From Candidatus Bathyarchaeia archaeon (lineage in GTDB: Archaea > Thermoproteota > Bathyarchaeia > Bathyarchaeales > Bathycorpusculaceae): 64,000 nucleotides of DNA. The stretch lies in NCBI GenBank assembly GCA_030019335.1, contig JASEET010000001.1, forward strand, positions 232,236 through 296,235, in the 5' to 3' direction. The translations under genes and the position numbers were made by a program. Positions 45,316 through 54,387 of the stretch are shown piece by piece (the stretch's first letter is position 1; every line of letters starts with the position of its first letter). Below the pieces are notes generated by a model. It was given only the letters and a program-made list of their open reading frames with translations, searched no databases and was not told where the DNA came from.

Positions 45316-46691
45316 TTTTTCCAAACTCCTCTTCCTAATCCACGATATATGAAACCTTCCATTTCAACTTTTTCAGGCGTGATGACACCTTCAAAATCAA
45401 CAATTGCCGCTGGCATTTTCGCCATAATCCTCAGTTTTTTTAGGTTTAAACGTTTAAACCTGTTATGACCAGTGAGTATTACTATACAGTCTACACTTTC
45501 CATAGCATCTGTCAGAGTTTTCTTTGAAGGATATCCCAAGTCAGCTAGCTCGTTACTCCGTAAGTATGGGTCATAAACGCTAATTTTGGCACCCTTAGTC
45601 TCCAACATTTTAGCAAGCCTCTTCGTTGAATCTTTTGGGGCATCCTTCACGTTTGGTGTTTGTGAAACCCCTAGCAGAGAAATTTTTGCCCTTCTCAGGG
45701 TTTTTCCGCAGCTTCTTAACGCTTCTCTAATCAAGCTAACCGCATGTTTTAAAATCTCTTCGTTTACTTCTCTGGCAACTGTGGGAATTCGAAGTTTTAC
45801 ATTTAGGTTTTCAGCCTCTTCCAATAGGAGATAGGGCTCTCCGTGAACATTTCTGCAAGTTAGCGTTGGCAAGGCAAGCGCATCGTATACACTTGTTCCT
45901 GCAAACCTTTGAGCTTTAACGTAGTCTATGCCTGCTTTCTCACAAAAAAGAGCAAATTCGTTAGTCAGAGCGACATTAGCGTAATGCTGTACAGATTCAA
46001 ACAGCGTTACCGCTTCTACCGTCTTTACATCTTCAGTTCTTATAACACCGTTTTTCGCTATGACTTCTAAAATGGTTGAAGTAACATTTAGGCTGTTTTT
46101 GTCTGTAGCTGCAACAATCCGCTTATAACCAGCTAATTTTTCCAATGTTCGTTCATCCAAAACCCGAATTGGACTATAGGCCAAGCCAAAATCAACCCCC
46201 CTCTTGAATCCGGAAGTGCTTTCCAGAATTTCCCTGATTAAACCATCTGTTGTACCTGGTCCAACAACACTCATAACAATAACTAGTGCGCCCCGGCGGA
46301 AACTTGAGCCCACCTTTTTGCATACATTTTCTATGCTTGAGTAGCTAACCTTTTTCCTTTCATCGATTTCCGCAGGAGTAGTAACCACTGTAATATCGCT
46401 TTGCGCGACAGCCGCTTTAACATCATTCATAGCTTTTAGGCATCCACCTTTCACATGCTTTTTTAGTACAGGCTCTATTTCGCGTTTTAGAAAGAGTGCT
46501 TTTCCCCTTGCAAGATTGTTTACTAAAGCTCGATTCGTGTCAACGCATATGACTTGGAATCCCGATTCGGCAAAGAGACAAGCGTGAAGAATGCCGATTT
46601 TTTCGCAACCTATAATGCTAATCGTATATCCTCTACGCTTTTCAATGCTGTCGATGTCTTCTGGTTTTATATGCATTATCGATGTAGACAT
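45312..46691 (-). CDS. Divergent nucleotide-sugar dehydrogenase (UDP-ManNAc/UDP-Glc dehydrogenase family)
   Basis: The 459-residue protein has the three-domain layout of UDP-sugar dehydrogenases: an N-terminal Rossmann domain, a helical centre (YANVALTNEFALFCEKAGID) and a C-terminal domain (VYDPYLRSNELADLGYP, VDCIVILTGHNRF). The NAD loop is IIGCEKIGILHACLFAESG, where the second Gly of GxGxxG is Glu, and the cysteine loop is ALPTLTCRNVHGEPYLLLEE, lacking the usual GGHC. Activity may be altered. It lies between glmM-like and the Gfo/Idh/MocA gene. UDP-ManNAc from WecB (21610) is a plausible substrate. Confidence 0.75.
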   Translation of the reverse strand: MSTSIMHIKPEDIDSIEKRRGYTISIIGCEKIGILHACLFAESGFQVICVDTNRALVNNLARGKALFLKREIEPVLKKHVKGGCLKAMNDVKAAVAQSDITVVTTPAEIDERKKVSYSSIENVCKKVGSSFRRGALVIVMSVVGPGTTDGLIREILESTSGFKRGVDFGLAYSPIRVLDERTLEKLAGYKRIVAATDKNSLNVTSTILEVIAKNGVIRTEDVKTVEAVTLFESVQHYANVALTNEFALFCEKAGIDYVKAQRFAGTSVYDALALPTLTCRNVHGEPYLLLEEAENLNVKLRIPTVAREVNEEILKHAVSLIREALRSCGKTLRRAKISLLGVSQTPNVKDAPKDSTKRLAKMLETKGAKISVYDPYLRSNELADLGYPSKKTLTDAMESVDCIVILTGHNRFKRLNLKKLRIMAKMPAAIVDFEGVITPEKVEMEGFIYRGLGRGVWKK

Positions 46692-46721
46692 TTAGTATTC
46701 TCCATGACCTGAGAAACTGAT

Positions 46722-48098
46722 TCAACTCTTTAAACTATCAATTATTTTTTTAAGTTTTAAACTGTATTCTCGGACAAGCTTCAAGGCTTTTTCTTCGGTT
46801 TTAGCTTCCGCATATAGTCTATAAATTGGCTCTGTTCCGCTCGGTCGTATTAGGATGGCGCTTTTATCCTCAAACCATATTTTAACTCCATCGATTGTGC
46901 TTATGTTTAATCTGCTTAATTGTTCAGTTAGCTTTTCTAGGACTTTCTCTTTAAGCTCGTTTGGGCATTCAATTTTGCCTTTTTCAATGAAGTATTTTGG
47001 TAGTTCCCCTAGCAGTTTTGAAAGTTTTTCACCAGTTTTAGCCATAATGTCTAAGATTAATGCTGTTGCCATTGCTCCATCTCTAACCGATTGGTGGAGT
47101 CCATAAAAGATTCCACCGTTTTCTTCTCCACCAAGTTTTGCATTTAGCTTTTTCATGGTTTGGGAGACTGTTATGCTTCCAACTTTGGTCCATACGATTT
47201 CTCCGCCATAGGTATCTGCTATGTCCTTAACTAGCGTTGAGGAACTTACCGGCGTAACTATTTTTTCGCTTGGGTTATCCTTTAGAAAGTGTTTTTCAAG
47301 TAGGGCGAAGGTTTTGTCACCCCAGTGGATTTCTCCCTGTTCGTCGACAAAGATTGAGCGATCGGCATCACCGTCATATGCTACGCCCAAATCTGCATCC
47401 ACAGCTTTAACGGTTAAAGCTAAATCCTCAAGGTTTTCCGGGCGGGGTTCTGGGGTTCTTCTAGGAAATGTTCCGTCAATGTTTGCATTTATAGTTGTAA
47501 CTTTACATCCTAACTCTCGAAGCAAGCGTGGTGCGGCTAGGCTGCCTACACTGTTTGCAGCGTCAACCACGACATGGTAATGTTTTTTTGCTATTTCAGC
47601 ATTATCCACATGCTTTTTTATCGCTTCTATATAGTCATCAATTACTCCGGGAAGGTCATGTGTTGCTCCTATATTGTTCCATTCCGCGTAGCGTACCTTC
47701 TCGTCGAAGAATATGTTTTCAATCTCGATTTCTTGTTCGCGTGAAAACTCTATTCCATCACTCCACACAACTTTTATTCCGTTGTATTCTGGTGGGTTAT
47801 GTGATGCAGTTATTATCACCGCGCCGTTTGTTTCGTGATTTTTCACCGCATATTGTAATGCTGGTGTAGGTGCCATCCCTGCGAAAAGTACGTTACATCC
47901 CGTCGCGTTTAAACCAGCAATAACAGCCCTTGCAAGCATGGGACTGCTTGTTCTAGCATCATACCCAACTATAAGATTTCCATGTTGAAAGAATGTTCCC
48001 ATCGTGTTTCCAATCTTAATCGCCATTTCTGGAGTTAATTCTTTGTTGACAACTCCACGGATTCCGTTGGTTCCAAATAAGCGTCTTAGTCCTAACAT
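46722..48098 (-). CDS. glmM: Phosphoglucosamine mutase / phosphomannomutase family
   Basis: This alpha-D-phosphohexomutase begins RRLFGTNGIRGVVNKELTPE. The phosphoserine loop is VIITASHNPPEYNGIKV, the metal loop is GVAYDGDADRSIFVD, and the sugar loop is GGEENGGIFYG. The C-terminal phosphate-binding loop is IRPSGTEPIYRLYAEA. Archaeal GlmM makes glucosamine-1-phosphate for UDP-GlcNAc. The ATG at 48098 follows an aaggggga Shine-Dalgarno; an upstream ATG at 48128 would overlap the previous gene. Part of a four-gene minus-strand operon. Confidence 0.92.
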   Translation of the reverse strand: MLGLRRLFGTNGIRGVVNKELTPEMAIKIGNTMGTFFQHGNLIVGYDARTSSPMLARAVIAGLNATGCNVLFAGMAPTPALQYAVKNHETNGAVIITASHNPPEYNGIKVVWSDGIEFSREQEIEIENIFFDEKVRYAEWNNIGATHDLPGVIDDYIEAIKKHVDNAEIAKKHYHVVVDAANSVGSLAAPRLLRELGCKVTTINANIDGTFPRRTPEPRPENLEDLALTVKAVDADLGVAYDGDADRSIFVDEQGEIHWGDKTFALLEKHFLKDNPSEKIVTPVSSSTLVKDIADTYGGEIVWTKVGSITVSQTMKKLNAKLGGEENGGIFYGLHQSVRDGAMATALILDIMAKTGEKLSKLLGELPKYFIEKGKIECPNELKEKVLEKLTEQLSRLNISTIDGVKIWFEDKSAILIRPSGTEPIYRLYAEAKTEEKALKLVREYSLKLKKIIDSLKS

Positions 48099-48115
48099 GC
48101 AGTCGTATTCCCCCT

Positions 48116-49201
48116 TTAAATAATGCATTTAGGTGTTAATACGCTTTCAGAAACCTTCTTGGCTGGACAAATCGAAACTCCTTGTGCAAGTGACACATTA
48201 TCCTTTATTTTGACATGGTCGCCGAGTACGCATTCCTCATCAATTTTAACTCGTTTTCCAATAACCACATTTTCACCAATTACCGCTCCATTTATTGAGG
48301 CAAAATCGGATATCACTGTTCCAGGGAAAATTACTGAATTTTTTATATGGACATTTTTTCCAACAGTAACATTTCGCCCTAAAACTGCATAGGGTCCTAT
48401 AACTGATTCTTTTCCTATGGAAACTCCTCTGTCAAAGGCTACGGTTTTCTTAACCTTTGCTTCTTCAATTTTGTATTTAGATTGGTTAGCAAGCAAATCT
48501 AACAGGATTTTGTTTATCTTTAAATAGTCTTCCAGTTTGCCTACGTCCATCCACAAACCATCAAAAACATACCCGTAAAGCTTACCCTCTTCCACAAGCT
48601 TTGGAAAGACCTCGCGTTCAAGAGAGACTGTTCGTCCTTTCGGGATATAGCCAAAAATTTTTGGGCTGAGAACGTAGACGCCAGCATTTATCAAATTAGT
48701 TGGAGCGGCTTCCCGTGACGGCTTCTCAACGAATCTTTTTATGCGGTTTTGCTTTGTTAGTTCCGCAACTCCATATCTGCTTGGGTCTTCCACTCTGTGA
48801 AGGGCTATTGTCGCCGCGGCATTTTTCTCTTCATGCATATTCAAAAGTTCTGTGTAATTTACATCGGCGAATATGTCGCCATTTAAGACTAGGAAAGGAG
48901 CGTCATATCCAATAAGTTTTTCAGCCCTTTTTATCGGGCCACCTGTCCCCAGCGGCTTTTTCAACGGGTCTCGCGAATAAGTAATGTTCACCCCACATTT
49001 TGAAATTCTGTACCGTTTTAGAAAGACCTCGCTTTGATAGTTAACCGCTAATATGGCTTCTTTAATCTTGTTCCCAGCGAGTCTTTCAAGGGTCCACTGG
49101 AGTAAGGGTTTGTTAACTATTGGGAAGAGAATTTTCGGTCTTGTGCAGCTTAAGGGTCTTAACCTTGTGCCGAAGCCCCCTGCAAGAATCAATGCTTTCA
49201 A
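48116..49201 (-). CDS. Sugar-1-phosphate nucleotidylyltransferase with left-handed beta-helix domain
   Basis: The 361-residue protein has a nucleotidyltransferase domain (ALILAGGFGTRLRPLSCTRP, KPLGTGGPIKRAE, LVLNGDIFADV, FVEKPSRE, MDVGKLEDYL) and a C-terminal hexapeptide-repeat beta helix (VSIGKESVIGPYAVLG, VVIGKRVKIDEEC). It resembles archaeal GlmU-like or mannose-1-phosphate guanylyltransferase enzymes. Next to glmM, UDP-GlcNAc synthesis is the best guess, but base and sugar cannot be read. It is the first gene of the operon and is divergent from the creatininase-like gene. Confidence 0.87.
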   Translation of the reverse strand: MKALILAGGFGTRLRPLSCTRPKILFPIVNKPLLQWTLERLAGNKIKEAILAVNYQSEVFLKRYRISKCGVNITYSRDPLKKPLGTGGPIKRAEKLIGYDAPFLVLNGDIFADVNYTELLNMHEEKNAAATIALHRVEDPSRYGVAELTKQNRIKRFVEKPSREAAPTNLINAGVYVLSPKIFGYIPKGRTVSLEREVFPKLVEEGKLYGYVFDGLWMDVGKLEDYLKINKILLDLLANQSKYKIEEAKVKKTVAFDRGVSIGKESVIGPYAVLGRNVTVGKNVHIKNSVIFPGTVISDFASINGAVIGENVVIGKRVKIDEECVLGDHVKIKDNVSLAQGVSICPAKKVSESVLTPKCII

Positions 49202-49268
49202 AGGTTTTCACCGTCTTAAACTGCAAGCTTATATTCGATGGGTTTGTAATAAAACGATTTCGTGAAAG

Positions 49269-50039
49269 GTGAAAATATTGAAGGTCATGCTTCATGAAAT
49301 GAACCGGGCTGAAGCTAAAGAATATTTCACGAAAAATGACATTGCGATTCTTCCGGTAGGCTCAAATGAGCAGCACGGACCGCAAAATCCGCTTGGAACA
49401 GACCATTTGATAGTTAAGGCTATAGCCGAAGAAACAGCCAAACGCACCGGAGTAGTTTGCCTACAAGTGGTTCCCTTTGGCGTGAGTTCCCATCATAAAC
49501 AGTTTTGGGGAACCATCTACATATCACCTAGAACATTCCAAAATTATGTGAAAGAAATATGCTTAGCGCTTAGCTATTATGGCGTCAGAAAGATTGTGAT
49601 AGTTAATGGGCATGGCGGCAACCTACCTGCTCTCATGCAAATGGCTAGAGAACTTAGAGACAAAGGGATTTTCGTTTCCATCTTTCAATGGTGGTCAGCC
49701 GCAAGCAAGTTTTTGCCAGACCTTTTCAAACCAGAAGAAAAAGGACACGCTGCGGCTGAGGAAACTTCAGTGAACTTGGCTTTGCACCTGCACATTGTGG
49801 ATATGGATAAGGCTGTAGATGAAGAACCTCGCAGACACACCGCGCAAGCAGAAGGCATAACACTTCCACTGGACACTGTGGACTACACAAGTTCCGGAGT
49901 GTTTGGGAAATCAACAACAGCATCTGCAGAAAAAGGCAAAAAAGTTTTGGAAATAGTTGTCAGTGACCTAGTTAAGCATGTCAATCTGCTTAAGGAAACG
50001 AAAATTGAGAATTTAACACAGAAGCCCAAGGTTTGGTAA
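49269..50039 (+). CDS. Creatininase-family metal-dependent amidohydrolase
   Basis: The 256-residue protein has the creatininase-family metal sites: [20 protein letters not shown] (Glu, His, Asp), [17 protein letters not shown], and [11 protein letters not shown]. Archaeal members include ArfB, the formamide hydrolase of riboflavin and F420 synthesis, as well as mycofactocin-type enzymes, so a flavin-pathway role is possible but unproven. The GTG at 49269 is listed; a TTG at 49278 with aaaggtg upstream is an equal alternative. It converges on the guaA relic. Confidence 0.82.
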   Translation: MKILKVMLHEMNRAEAKEYFTKNDIAILPVGSNEQHGPQNPLGTDHLIVKAIAEETAKRTGVVCLQVVPFGVSSHHKQFWGTIYISPRTFQNYVKEICLALSYYGVRKIVIVNGHGGNLPALMQMARELRDKGIFVSIFQWWSAASKFLPDLFKPEEKGHAAAEETSVNLALHLHIVDMDKAVDEEPRRHTAQAEGITLPLDTVDYTSSGVFGKSTTASAEKGKKVLEIVVSDLVKHVNLLKETKIENLTQKPKVW

Positions 50040-50215
50040 AGCGCTTTACTCCATTCGATTGTTGCTGAAGGCTTATGGGTTATATCATAAACAACCCGTG
50101 TTACCTCTGTGATCTCGTTAGTTATTCTTGTTGAGATTTTTTCCAGCACCGTATACGGGATTCTTGCGAAGCTGGCAGCCATTGCTTCTCGGCTTTCCAC
50201 AATGAACAATGAAGC
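50040..50215 (-). pseudogene. guaA: Relic of the 3' end of GMP synthase
   Basis: The minus strand encodes [20 protein letters not shown], then [13 protein letters not shown] and [16 protein letters not shown], the extreme C-terminus of the GuaA ATP-pyrophosphatase/dimerisation domain, which normally ends ATIEWE and stop. Here the frame runs on (EWSKAL) because one G of a GGG is missing at about 50050; with it the sequence would end EWE and stop. The homology disappears upstream at about 50215, before the tRNA-Leu gene. The rest of guaA is absent, so this is a remnant of a rearrangement. Confidence 0.8.
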
Positions 50216-50345
50216 GCGCGTGGTTATCCCCTTTTGAATTTTCTTCAAAATAAAGGAACATTTAATTTCAACCGTAAATTTAGAAATAAAAGGGACAAAC
50301 TCTAAGCGGGGGTTGCCAAGCATGGCCAAAGGCGCAGCCCTGAGG

Positions 50346-50647
50346 TGAGATGGAATGCTTAAGATGAAAGAATTGGCTATGGAAAATGAAGACATAGCAT
50401 ACGCTTTAGTAGGGCAAGCGATACTTGATGAAGCAAAGATAGATCCAGACATGATCAGGATATCTTATTACTCAGAGGGAGAAGCAAGATATCTCTGGGA
50501 AGTGGGAAGACGCTGGAACTTGGTAAATGATTTAAGAACAGAGAAAGCTCACGGCGCAAAAAGATGAATGTTAACGCAATAAAAAAGAATTATAGGCTTG
50601 CTGAATTATGGTTGGCAAGCGAGAGTTAAGTATTCCATCGCGCAGAG
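50346..50647 (+). other. tRNA-Leu intron with bulge-helix-bulge junction and internal ORF
   Basis: The two 3-base bulges are ggt (50344-50346) and agc (50646-50648). Cutting after the second base of each gives the exact exon ends. Central pairing is weak but present (ctg with cag). Beyond the bulges, 50349-50362 pairs with 50626-50639 over 14 consecutive positions (one G-U). At 302 bases this is far longer than the usual 15-100 base archaeal tRNA introns. Confidence 0.88.
50355..50567 (+). CDS. 70-residue ORF inside the tRNA-Leu intron, unknown
   Basis: The frame starts [20 protein letters not shown], continues through [19 protein letters not shown] and [11 protein letters not shown], and ends KAHGAKR. 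Its composition is that of a soluble protein (acidic N-half, aromatic middle, basic end). It has no LAGLIDADG, HNH or GIY-YIG motif, so it is not a recognised homing endonuclease. The start codon lies within the base-paired intron stem. It may be expressed from the excised intron, may be a remnant of a longer insert, or may be a chance frame. I do not recognise it. Confidence 0.45.
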   Translation: MLKMKELAMENEDIAYALVGQAILDEAKIDPDMIRISYYSEGEARYLWEVGRRWNLVNDLRTEKAHGAKR

Positions 50648-50738
50648 CGGCTGTCCCGTAGGGGTTCGTGGGTTCAAATCCCACCCCCCGCACTATACAT
50701 ATAGCTGTCGCTTAATGGGAAACACGGTTTCTGCTTTG

Positions 50739-51968
50739 TTAGTTCTCTTTGGTTTTAGGTTCTGTGATGAAAATGAACGTTGCCACTGCTGTGAAAATCA
50801 TTATGGCTAATAGCAAAAGAAAAGGGGTAATTGGGGAAACGTTTTCGTACAAAAAGCCGCCTAGAAGCAATGCTCCGGAACCTAAAAGGCAGTCTATGAA
50901 GTTTGAGAAGCCCATTACCTTTCCCCTATACTCTTTTGGGGTCAAATCAGCTTGCAAAGAAGGATGTGCGGTAAAGATTAGAGCATTACCAATGGCAGAC
51001 AATGCAAAGAAAATGTAAAGCCTTACTACGTCACCATACATAAATAATACAATTCCGAAAGCGAAAAATACTGAGGACAGCAAAAGTGGTTTTTTCCTGC
51101 CGAAGACATCAACCAACTTGCCTGTTGGAAGCAGTAAACTGTAAAAGACCACGGAATAAGAGGTTTGCAACAGTGCCCATTGAAACTCCTCGATTTTCAG
51201 AACGTGATTTGCATAAAGTACGTAGTACGGCGTGCACATTCTAATGAAAAACGTTACTGGCGTAAAAACGAGAAGAAGGTAAAGCATAGATTTTGGTACA
51301 AGTTTCCAAACAGTTATACACTCCTTAAATGCCTTCGGATATTGTTTGAAAACTTCTGTCCAAGAAACATTAGTCTTTTCAGTTTTCAAGGTCTCCGTCA
51401 ACCTAAAAAGTATTAATCCAGAAGCGAACCAGCAGGCTGAAACTATCAAGTATGCTATCCTCATACCATTTACCAAATCGTATTTTAAGTACAGGATCCC
51501 AGCAACAATTGGCGAAAGAATAGAAGTAGCGCCAACTACCATTGAAAGAGAAAAACCCAAACCGCGTTTCTCGGGGGGCAATGAATCTGCTACAATCGCC
51601 ATCAAAGCAGGTTGAGATATGGCAGATATGCCTACCAATATTTCGCCTAGAAGGATAAAATGCCAGGTAGGAGCAGCTGCAAAAATCAGAAAGATAAGGG
51701 CTCTGCCAAAACTCGCACTTATGATCAAAATTTTTCTTCCCCGTTTGTCTGCCCAATAGCCACCAGCCAATTGCAAAAAAGCCATGACAAACCAAGATGC
51801 AGACAAAATAGTGCCTATTAGAAAAGGTGAAGCACCCAGAGATTCAACAAATAGTGAATAATAAGTGTCGGGAAGAAGGTAAGCAAAATCAGTGACTGCC
51901 CAGCCAATCAAGAGTATCAAAACGTTTCCAAATACGAAGCTAAACTCTCTTCTCAAATATTTAAACAT
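50739..51968 (-). CDS. Major facilitator superfamily transporter
   Basis: A membrane protein with twelve predicted helices. The MFS loop 2-3 signature is GGYWADKRGRKILIISASFG, echoed between helices 8 and 9 by GKLVDVFGRKKPLLLSS. Other segments include ALMAIVADSLPPEKRGLGFS. The substrate is unknown; the family pattern resembles drug- or metabolite-efflux MFS proteins. The ATG at 51968 (MFKYLRREF) is preferred over an upstream start at 51980. It ends next to the tRNA-Leu gene. Confidence 0.87.
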   Translation of the reverse strand: MFKYLRREFSFVFGNVLILLIGWAVTDFAYLLPDTYYSLFVESLGASPFLIGTILSASWFVMAFLQLAGGYWADKRGRKILIISASFGRALIFLIFAAAPTWHFILLGEILVGISAISQPALMAIVADSLPPEKRGLGFSLSMVVGATSILSPIVAGILYLKYDLVNGMRIAYLIVSACWFASGLILFRLTETLKTEKTNVSWTEVFKQYPKAFKECITVWKLVPKSMLYLLLVFTPVTFFIRMCTPYYVLYANHVLKIEEFQWALLQTSYSVVFYSLLLPTGKLVDVFGRKKPLLLSSVFFAFGIVLFMYGDVVRLYIFFALSAIGNALIFTAHPSLQADLTPKEYRGKVMGFSNFIDCLLGSGALLLGGFLYENVSPITPFLLLLAIMIFTAVATFIFITEPKTKEN

Positions 51969-52392
51969 CAAAATCCCCACTCAAGAAGGAGCTGAGTTGC
52001 TCAACTAATTAAATCGAAATACACTCGCTAATGAGCAATCATGCTCGGCAGCATCCTATAAACGGTATTTTGAACTGTACTCTTTAAATGTCTTTCCATT
52101 CTGCATGCTCAGAGAACCTCGAGGGCTTATAAGTCCAAATCCTTACATCGTATTTTGAACTGAAATTCAAGAGGTTTTCAGACATAAAATTCCGAGAATT
52201 TAAACCGAGTTTTAAATCTACCCCCGCACCAAAATTGAGGCTTATTGAGAGCTTATTTTGGCGGAAACACCTTAATTTGAGCGTTTGCCGGTGAGGGTTG
52301 AAGTTTGAACACCCGTTTACTGGTAAAAGTGCTTGGCTTCTGTAGCGCGGGATAGCTTCAAACTCTCGTTCAAACTTTTACACATAGATATT
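51969..52392. other. Gene-free interval with short repeats
   Basis: No convincing frame on either strand. It contains gtattttgaactg twice (52065-52077 and 52150-52162) and a 10-base inverted repeat (aagtttgaac at 52301-52310, gttcaaactt at 52368-52377). These could be regulatory or chance; I see no tRNA or rRNA. Confidence 0.4.
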
Positions 52393-52923
52393 TTAGAATT
52401 TGCCTATTTTTTCTCCTACCTTATAGTAGAATCCCTCTTTATCTACCCATTTAAATAATAAACCATCTTTCCAGTTGTAATCTTCACGAACATGAACCGC
52501 CAAAACTTCACCTATAAACCAGACATGATCGCCTACTTCCACTTCTTTAACAACCTTACATTCGATGCTAACTGGGCTTTCTTGGATAAGTGGAGCCTTC
52601 ACTTTAACTCCTCTTACGGGAGTAAGTTTTGCCAGTTCAAATTTGTCTACTTTTCGACCTGATTTCTCTCCACAAATTCGCACAGCTTCCATAAGTTTAT
52701 CATCAACTACATTAACTACGTACTCTCCGCTTTTACGAACTAACTCAAAGGAGTATCTAGAAGGCGCTATGCCAACACCTACTAAAGTTGGTTTTCCGGA
52801 AAAGAAAGCAAACATGCCGATGCTTATAATGTTCTTTTTTCCTTCATGCTCAACTGACATCAAATAAACAGGACTGATAGGCAATTGTCTCAATCCGTCA
52901 AGAACAGGGACTTCCTTCTTCAT
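52393..52923 (-). CDS. Flavin reductase-like FMN-binding protein
   Basis: The 176-residue split-barrel flavoprotein has SPVYLMSVEHEGKKNIISIG near the FMN phosphate site, TLVGVGIAPSRYSFELVRKS, EYVVNVV, and GDHVWFIGEVLAV. Archaeal members include ferric or flavin reductases that use FMN as cofactor. The substrate is unknown. Two redox genes follow on the opposite strand. It is separated by about 360 bases from the nitroreductase gene. Confidence 0.87.
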   Translation of the reverse strand: MKKEVPVLDGLRQLPISPVYLMSVEHEGKKNIISIGMFAFFSGKPTLVGVGIAPSRYSFELVRKSGEYVVNVVDDKLMEAVRICGEKSGRKVDKFELAKLTPVRGVKVKAPLIQESPVSIECKVVKEVEVGDHVWFIGEVLAVHVREDYNWKDGLLFKWVDKEGFYYKVGEKIGKF

Positions 52924-53286
52924 CGAAACAACTCCTAAAGGTAAAGGATTACGTTCTCATATATGAGATATATTAGTTTTGATTAATCTTAGCACGCTCT
53001 GACTCATCTTAAATTCTGTCTCTATAGCAAATAATTTCATATTACTTTAGAAAAAAGGTATTGATGGTTCAAAGTAGGTTTTCGCCAAAAGCTATTTTCT
53101 AATACGTCGAATTTCGAATACAACAGGGTTGTCCGCGTCTGGGCAAGCATTTCTACGCTTATAAACCGATGGATATTACAGTGGAATATTGAAGGTGGCC
53201 ATTTAAATTAGCGCACGCAATCGTAAACACATAAAAACGTTGATTTCCCTTTTTTACAGTTAAAAGTGGAAAAGGAAGAGAAAAGT
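52924..53286. other. Gene-free divergent intergenic region
   Basis: It separates the divergent flavin reductase and nitroreductase genes and should hold both promoters. A/T-rich stretches are present, including catatatgagatatattag near 52956-52975. No frame or structured RNA stands out. Confidence 0.35.
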
Positions 53287-53799
53287 ATGGAAGTTTTCGA
53301 AGCCATAGAAAAAAGGAGAAGTATAAGAAAGTATAAACCATCAAACATACCAAACGAACATTTAAAGAAGATTTTAGAAGCGGCTCGTTTGGCACCCTCA
53401 GCTGGAAACCGTCAGCCGTGGCGTTTTATAGTCGTCCGAAGCTCTGAGCGAAAGAAACTTCTAGCGGAGGCTGCGCGGAATCAAATGTTTTTGGCGGATG
53501 CCGGAGTTATAATTGTGGCTTTAGCGGACGCTGAGGCTTCACCTAAATGGTTCAAACAGGACGTTATGATAGCCATGGAACACATGGTTCTGGCTTCCAC
53601 CAGCTTGGGCTATGGTACTTGCTGGATAGGAGCCTTCGAAGAAGAACAAGTCAGGCAATTACTCGGAATTCCAGAAAGAATAACAGTTGTGGCTTTGCTT
53701 CCTATAGGAGTACCAGATGAAAAACCACAACCGAAGCCAAGAAAAGATTTCGGTGAAATCTTCTTCGATGAAAAATACGGCAAGCCCTCAACACTTTAA
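53287..53799 (+). CDS. Nitroreductase family protein
   Basis: The FMN-dependent oxidoreductase begins EVFEAIEKRRSIRKYKP, followed by LAPSAGNRQPWRFIVVRSSE, GTCWIGAFEEEQVRQLLG and VVALLPIGVPDE, the standard nitroreductase fold. The protein is on the short side (170 residues), like many archaeal and Gram-positive members. The ATG at 53287 has a ggaagag Shine-Dalgarno; the GTG at 53266 lies upstream of it. Substrate unknown; possibly quinone or flavin metabolism. Confidence 0.87.
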   Translation: MEVFEAIEKRRSIRKYKPSNIPNEHLKKILEAARLAPSAGNRQPWRFIVVRSSERKKLLAEAARNQMFLADAGVIIVALADAEASPKWFKQDVMIAMEHMVLASTSLGYGTCWIGAFEEEQVRQLLGIPERITVVALLPIGVPDEKPQPKPRKDFGEIFFDEKYGKPSTL

Positions 53800-53912
53800 A
53801 ACGGTATAATACTGTAAACAAGGACGAAATCATCAACGGAATGTGCTCTGTCCATTGGATACGTCTTCTTAATCCATTACATTTAAATTTTAATTCAGCT
53901 TGATTTGTTCGC

Positions 53913-54387
53913 ATGAAAAATGTGAATGGAATAATGAACAAGGCTTTATCATATTTCAGGAGCGGTTATAATTGCGCTGAAAGTGTACTTTTGGCAATAG
54001 CTAAAGATGCTTTCGAGATAGATAGCGACCTGATACCAAAAGTTGCCACTGGTTTTGGCGGCGGTATATCGAGGCAAGGATACGTTTGTGGGGTGGTGAG
54101 CGGTGCTGTCATGGGCTTCGGTTTGAAGTATGGTAGGGATAGTCCTGAAGAACTTAGAGCAAAAACATACAATCGAGTAGTAGAGTTCTACAGACAGTTT
54201 CAAAAAAAGGTTTGGAAGCATTGTTTGTAAAGAGTTGTGTGGATGCGATCTTTCTACTATCGAGGGCATAAGGGAATTCAGAGAAGAGGATGTGCATGAA
54301 GAAAAATGCAGTAATTTTGTCAGTGGCGCCATAGAAATTTTCATGGGTTTAATCGATGAAACTAAATTCAGACAAACGAAGGTTTAA
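53913..54387 (+). CDS. C_GCAxxG_C_C family redox protein, interrupted by a frameshift
   Basis: The first frame reads ALSYFRSGYNCAESVLLAIA, then TGFGGGISRQGYVCGVVSGA and VMGFGLKYGR, the C...GCAxxG-like family of putative redox-active proteins. The frame then leaves the family at a run of seven A (54202-54208). Shifting by one base continues RFGSIVCKELCGCDLSTIE and ends ETKFRQTKV at 54387, restoring the C-terminal cysteines. One extra A explains everything, so homopolymer error, programmed slippage or a real mutation are possible. Function of the family is unknown. Confidence 0.75.

Larger units (their letters stand above)
50306..50692 (+). tRNA. tRNA-Leu (GAG) interrupted by a 302-base intron
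   Basis: Exons are 50306-50345 and 50648-50692. The acceptor gcggggg pairs with cccccgc (685-691 of the 50 kb block), and the discriminator is A. The D stem is gcc/ggc, the anticodon stem cagcc/ggctg, the anticodon GAG at 50342-50344, the long variable arm is tcccgtagggg, and the T arm is gtggg-ttcaaat-cccac. All features are those of an archaeal class II leucine tRNA. CCA is not encoded. The intron is at the canonical 37/38 position. Confidence 0.93.

Noticed and set aside
49883..50452. A 189-residue minus-strand frame crossing the tRNA-Leu gene
   Set aside because: Only a short middle portion (50040-50215) is real, as a guaA relic; the rest is shadow of the creatininase-like gene and the tRNA.
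51969..52392. A third tRNA or structured RNA in the interval after the MFS gene
   Set aside because: The ctacccccgcacca string looks tRNA-like at its 3' end but lacks a T-arm and matching acceptor strand.
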